Source: Candidatus Villigracilis propinquus (GTDB taxonomy: Bacteria; Chloroflexota; Anaerolineae; Anaerolineales; Villigracilaceae). From it: a DNA stretch of 14,992 nucleotides. The DNA is taken from positions 1 to 14,992 of the forward strand of contig JADKDM010000032.1 of assembly GCA_016714565.1 (NCBI GenBank), in the 5' to 3' direction. Below are positions 12,239 to 14,992 of this stretch, in pieces. The number at the start of each line of letters is the position of its first letter. Position 1 is the stretch's first letter. A program made the translations under genes and the position numbers. Below the pieces are notes generated by a model that saw only the letters and a list, made by a program, of their open reading frames with translations, was not told where the DNA came from and searched no databases.

Positions 12239-14146
12239 ATGAAAATATCTCCGACACAGTATTTTGGAAATCTCTCGCTGCTGCTGGACCTTGAAGCCGA
12301 GGCGGAAAAGCAGGAAGCGTTACGCGAGCGGACGAAGTTCACGCCTGCTGAGGCCGAAGCATCCGGCAATAGCTTGATCGGGCTTGTGATCCGTGAAGAG
12401 GGCTATGGATTGGGCGGACACTTTCTGCTGGGGTTGGGCAAGCGCAATGAGACTCTGCCCCTGCCGTGGACAAGGCTTGGGGTGGGCAGCCCAGTCATCC
12501 TGTCGGAAGAGCGCGCCTCTTCGGCGAATGTAGAGAATGGCTGGAGGGGAATCGTCAGCAGTATGCGCAGAGATGCCATTCAGGTGGCGATCAATCAATT
12601 CATCGAAACAGATTCAGAGAGGCCCACGTTTCGGGTGGACCGTGCCACAGATGAGATATCGCGCTTTCGGCAGAGACAGGCGATGGAGTTGGCGCGAGGC
12701 GCGAGCGGGGGCAGCCGGTTGGAAGTGCTGCGCGATGTGCTGATCGGCTCGGTGGGCGCTGTCTTTGAGAAGATCGAACCCATTCATGTATTCAATCAGA
12801 ACCTAAATCAATCGCAGATCGAGGCGGTGCAATTCGCATTGAGCGCGGAGGATGTGGCCATCATCCACGGGCCGCCGGGAACGGGCAAGACCACCACGCT
12901 GGTGGAGCTGATCCGGCAGATCACACGCAAGGGACAGAGTGTGCTGGCGGTGGCTTCGAGCAACCTGGCCGTGGACAATTTATTGGAGCGCCTGATCGCG
13001 GCGGGCGAGCAGGCCGTTCGGCTTGGGCATCCCGCGCGCGTTACGCCAGAACTGCGCGGACACACGCTCGACGAACTGGTGGAGCATCATCCCGATGTGA
13101 AGATCGCGCACAAACTCACGCGCGATGGATACGCCCTGTTCGGGCAGGCGGACCGATACACGCGCGCGAAGCCCGAACGCGGCGAGAAGCAAGCGATGCG
13201 GCAGGAGGCAAAAGACCTGCTGCGTGAGGCGCGCAAGATCGAAGACCAGGTGACCGAAAGTATTTTGAACAGGGCGCGCATTGTGTGCTCCACAGCCACC
13301 GGGCTCGACCGCGAACGGCTGGGCAATAAACATTTCGACTGGTGCATCATGGATGAAGCCAGCCAAAGCACGGAACCCAGCGCGTGGATCCCCCTGCAAT
13401 ACGCCGAGCGCGTGGTGCTGGCGGGCGACCATTGCCAACTGCCCCCCACCGTCCTCTCGCCTGAGGCCATGCGCGGCGGTTTCAACATCAGTTTGATGGA
13501 ACGCCTTTTGGAAAACAACGGCCCGCGCAAAATGTTGAACGTGCAATACCGCATGCATCAGGAGATCATGACATTTTCTGCGGATGTCTTCTACGATGGG
13601 AATCTGCAAGCCGATGAGACGGTTCGCACCGCCCTGTTAGCGGACCTGCCCGCTGTGACATCTACCCCGCTGACAACGACAGCCATCCACTTCATTGACA
13701 CGGCAGGCGCCAGCTACGACGAAGAGCCCGAACCAGACGGTGACAGCCGCATGAATCCGCTGGAAGCGGAGTTGGTCATCAAGAAGGTGGATGAACTGCT
13801 CGCCAGCGGAGTCTCGCCCGCAGACATTGCCGTCATCTCGCCGTATTCGGCGCAGGTGAAACTGCTTCGAGACAAAATCAAGCATCCCGAAATTGAGATC
13901 GACAGCGTGGACGGTTTTCAGGGCCGCGAGAAAGAAGCGGTCATTGTCAGCCTCGTGCGCTCGAACCGTGAAGGCGAAGTCGGTTTCCTTGCGGACACGC
14001 GGCGCATGAACGTAGCGATGACGCGGGCAAGGCGCAAGTTGATCGTGATCGGGGATAGCGCGACGATTACGGCGCATCCGTTCTACGAGAAGATGGTGAA
14101 GTATTTTGAGAGCGTGGGGGCGTATCATTCGGTGTGGGAAGAGTGA
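12239..14146 (+). CDS. Superfamily 1 helicase, IGHMBP2/Upf1-like (AAA_11/AAA_12)
   Basis: 635 residues, close to the family's usual length. A beta-rich N-terminal region (about 40-135) precedes the helicase core: Q-motif-like NLNQSQIEAV (188-197), Walker A GPPGTGKTTT (211-220), motif Ia around VASSNLAVDNL (238-248), DEAS Walker B (372-375), motif III GDHCQLPPT (396-404), motif IV QYRMH (436-440), motif V SVDGFQGREKE (556-566) and motif VI NVAMTRARR (591-599) with the arginine finger. It should translocate 5'-3' on single-stranded RNA or DNA using ATP. The charged segment around 290-340 matches the 1B stalk insertion. No nuclease or Zn domain is attached. The ATG is apparently leaderless. The gene stands alone on the plus strand; a heptamer array starts within a few bases of its stop. 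Confidence 0.93.
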   Translation: MKISPTQYFGNLSLLLDLEAEAEKQEALRERTKFTPAEAEASGNSLIGLVIREEGYGLGGHFLLGLGKRNETLPLPWTRLGVGSPVILSEERASSANVENGWRGIVSSMRRDAIQVAINQFIETDSERPTFRVDRATDEISRFRQRQAMELARGASGGSRLEVLRDVLIGSVGAVFEKIEPIHVFNQNLNQSQIEAVQFALSAEDVAIIHGPPGTGKTTTLVELIRQITRKGQSVLAVASSNLAVDNLLERLIAAGEQAVRLGHPARVTPELRGHTLDELVEHHPDVKIAHKLTRDGYALFGQADRYTRAKPERGEKQAMRQEAKDLLREARKIEDQVTESILNRARIVCSTATGLDRERLGNKHFDWCIMDEASQSTEPSAWIPLQYAERVVLAGDHCQLPPTVLSPEAMRGGFNISLMERLLENNGPRKMLNVQYRMHQEIMTFSADVFYDGNLQADETVRTALLADLPAVTSTPLTTTAIHFIDTAGASYDEEPEPDGDSRMNPLEAELVIKKVDELLASGVSPADIAVISPYSAQVKLLRDKIKHPEIEIDSVDGFQGREKEAVIVSLVRSNREGEVGFLADTRRMNVAMTRARRKLIVIGDSATITAHPFYEKMVKYFESVGAYHSVWEE

Positions 14147-14151
14147 GGGGG

Positions 14152-14271
14152 CTAGGGATTAGGAATTAGGGGATTAGGGGCTAGGGACTAGGGAATGGGG
14201 AATGGCAAAGGCAGAAGGTAGTAGGCAGAAGGCTGAAGGCTGAGAGCTGAAGGCTGATGGCTGAGAGCTAT
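14152..14271. repeat. Long degenerate 7-bp tandem array
   Basis: Seventeen consecutive units, all 7 bases except one of 8 (14173-14180), can be read from CTAGGGA, TTAGGAA, TTAGGGG through ATGGGGA to AGGCAGA, AGGCTGA and GAGCTGA. The left half follows a TAGGG-type theme and the right half an AGGCTGA-type theme, with a smooth transition. The array begins five bases after the helicase stop codon. Confidence 0.85.
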
Positions 14272-14508
14272 GTATGAATGAATATTTATTACCAATGAGG
14301 TCTGATTGCAACTTTTGGGGGATGTTGGGTTTTGGTTGAGGTTTTGTACAATGGGGGAAATGGCGGGACATGGATCGTAAGTTTCCACTTTAGATGATTT
14401 TGAACAGTTGAGTCCAGCCATTGTTGAGCCCTGGGGGCGGTCTTTGCCGCGCGTTGGGGATAGGTATTTTGCGTTCTGGGGACGCGGAAAGGAGGGCCTA
14501 TTGGGAGC

Positions 14509-14552
14509 ATATAGGATGGATATAGGATGGTATTAGGATGGATATAGGATGA
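14509..14552. repeat. Four 11-bp direct repeats upstream of the last gene
   Basis: Consecutive units ATATAGGATGG (14509), ATATAGGATGG (14520), TATTAGGATGG (14531) and ATATAGGATGA (14542) are exactly 11 bases each, about one helical turn. They end 36 bases before the ATG at 14589. They could bind a regulator on one face of the helix, or be another simple repeat. Confidence 0.85.
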
Positions 14553-14588
14553 CCGTATCAATACACTATTCAAAAAAAGGAGCCTACA

Positions 14589-14992
14589 ATGGCAAAAGTA
14601 CGTAATAACATCTTTGTTCGTGGTTTGAGTGGTTCGCTGGGTGAACAATTTGTGGTTAAGCAGGATAAAGCGGGGCGTACGATCGTGAGCGTTGCCCCAA
14701 CGTTCAGCGAGAATCGCACTTATTCGGAAGCACAATTAGACTGGCAGGATAAGTTCCGTGATGCTTCTGTCTATGCGACAGGCGCAAAAGATAATGAAAC
14801 GTATGTGGAAAAGGCAAAAGGAACGCCACTGACTTCCTACAATGTGGCTATGGCAGACTTTTTTCATGCGCCTGAGATCAAGGAGATCGATGTGACCGCA
14901 TGGCACGGGACAGCGGGAGAGTTGATCCGCATTCAGGCGGTGGACGATGTGAAGGTGACTCAGGTGAACGTGGTCATCACGGACGGCACGGG
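14589..14992 (+). CDS. Conserved-looking protein of unknown function (partial, runs off the right edge)
   Basis: At least 134 codons with no stop before the end. The ATG has AAGGAG (14577-14582) six bases upstream. The N-terminus GLSGSLGEQFVVKQDKAGRT (12-31) then SVAPTF and a helical region with EAQLDWQDKFRDASVYA (47-63) recalls the layout of DUF6266-like and other small secreted or virion-associated proteins (Gly-rich start, P-x-F, then AQ...F), but this is only a resemblance. From about residue 95 the pattern becomes strand-rich (IKEIDVTAWHGTAGELIRIQAVDD, VKVTQVNVVITD), suggesting an Ig-like fold. No signal peptide is seen. Function unknown. Confidence 0.75.
   Translation, partial: MAKVRNNIFVRGLSGSLGEQFVVKQDKAGRTIVSVAPTFSENRTYSEAQLDWQDKFRDASVYATGAKDNETYVEKAKGTPLTSYNVAMADFFHAPEIKEIDVTAWHGTAGELIRIQAVDDVKVTQVNVVITDGT

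Larger units (their letters stand above)
14147..14588. other. 442-base intergenic region with two repeat arrays, no clear gene
   Basis: The first third is a 7-bp periodic array (14152-14271), and the end holds four 11-bp repeats (14509-14552). Between them (about 14272-14508) I see AT- and G-rich sequence with no hairpin-plus-T terminator and only very short ORFs without good ribosome-binding sites. No promoter with both boxes is convincing for the next gene. Confidence 0.65.

Noticed and set aside
12980..14128. Long minus-strand frames inside the helicase gene (for example 12980-13609 and 13637-14128)
   Set aside because: They are shadows of the plus-strand helicase, whose motifs are complete; the antisense proteins show no recognisable pattern or SD.
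14152..14552. CRISPR array
   Set aside because: The repeats are 7 or 11 bp in direct contact with no unique spacers, and no cas gene is present.
14289..14735. 148-codon minus-strand frame near the right edge
   Set aside because: It crosses the 11-bp repeats and the antisense of the plus-strand gene with a good SD, and its translation has no domain-like features.

Overview
The window looks like chromosomal DNA from a free-living bacterium, most likely a member of the Chloroflexota (Anaerolineae type). This placement is inferred from gene content and style: lipoproteins with Thr/Pro-rich linkers, an Nbr1-type Ig-like lipoprotein, a non-pyrrolysine MttB-family methyltransferase, a RIO kinase, a DUF4491-like pair, and intergenic spaces full of heptamer arrays and REP-like palindromes. 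I see no rRNA, tRNA, CRISPR array, transposase or phage structural cassette.

Layout. (1) 1-458: a divergent pair, the first five codons of a minus-strand gene with a strong SD, and a small plus-strand membrane protein that looks leaderless. (2) 496-3868, minus: a tight operon of a SpoU/TrmH RNA methyltransferase, a GAF-GAF-GGDEF diguanylate cyclase and a zinc-dependent MDR alcohol dehydrogenase. (3) 4132-5310, plus: a creatininase-family hydrolase whose N-terminal third looks like a worn-out copy of its own catalytic domain. It converges, with a 5-base gap, on (4) 5316-7457, minus: mttB-like methyltransferase followed by an Nbr1-domain lipoprotein. (5) 7527-8826, minus: RIO kinase, preceded by an unusual leader with a near-consensus promoter, a perfect SD, a 20-codon ORF, several hairpins and an intrinsic terminator. 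(6) 8853-11037, minus: two tandem paralogous alpha/beta-hydrolase lipoproteins, the downstream one intact and the upstream one decayed (two frame changes, nucleophile elbow lost). (7) 11104-11852, minus: two overlapping small membrane proteins of apparently the same (DUF4491-like) family. (8) 12239-14146, plus: an IGHMBP2/Upf1-like SF1 helicase, apparently leaderless. (9) 14589-end, plus: an unrecognised protein running off the right edge, preceded by four 11-bp direct repeats.

The most unusual items are the 20-codon ORF and structured leader upstream of the RIO kinase (8571-8826), the 119-bp heptamer array after the helicase, the 11-bp phased repeats at 14509-14552, the nested palindrome at 11061-11093 that overlaps a candidate promoter, and the duplicated degenerate domain of the creatininase-like protein. 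Functions of most genes come from motif recognition only; no search was run.
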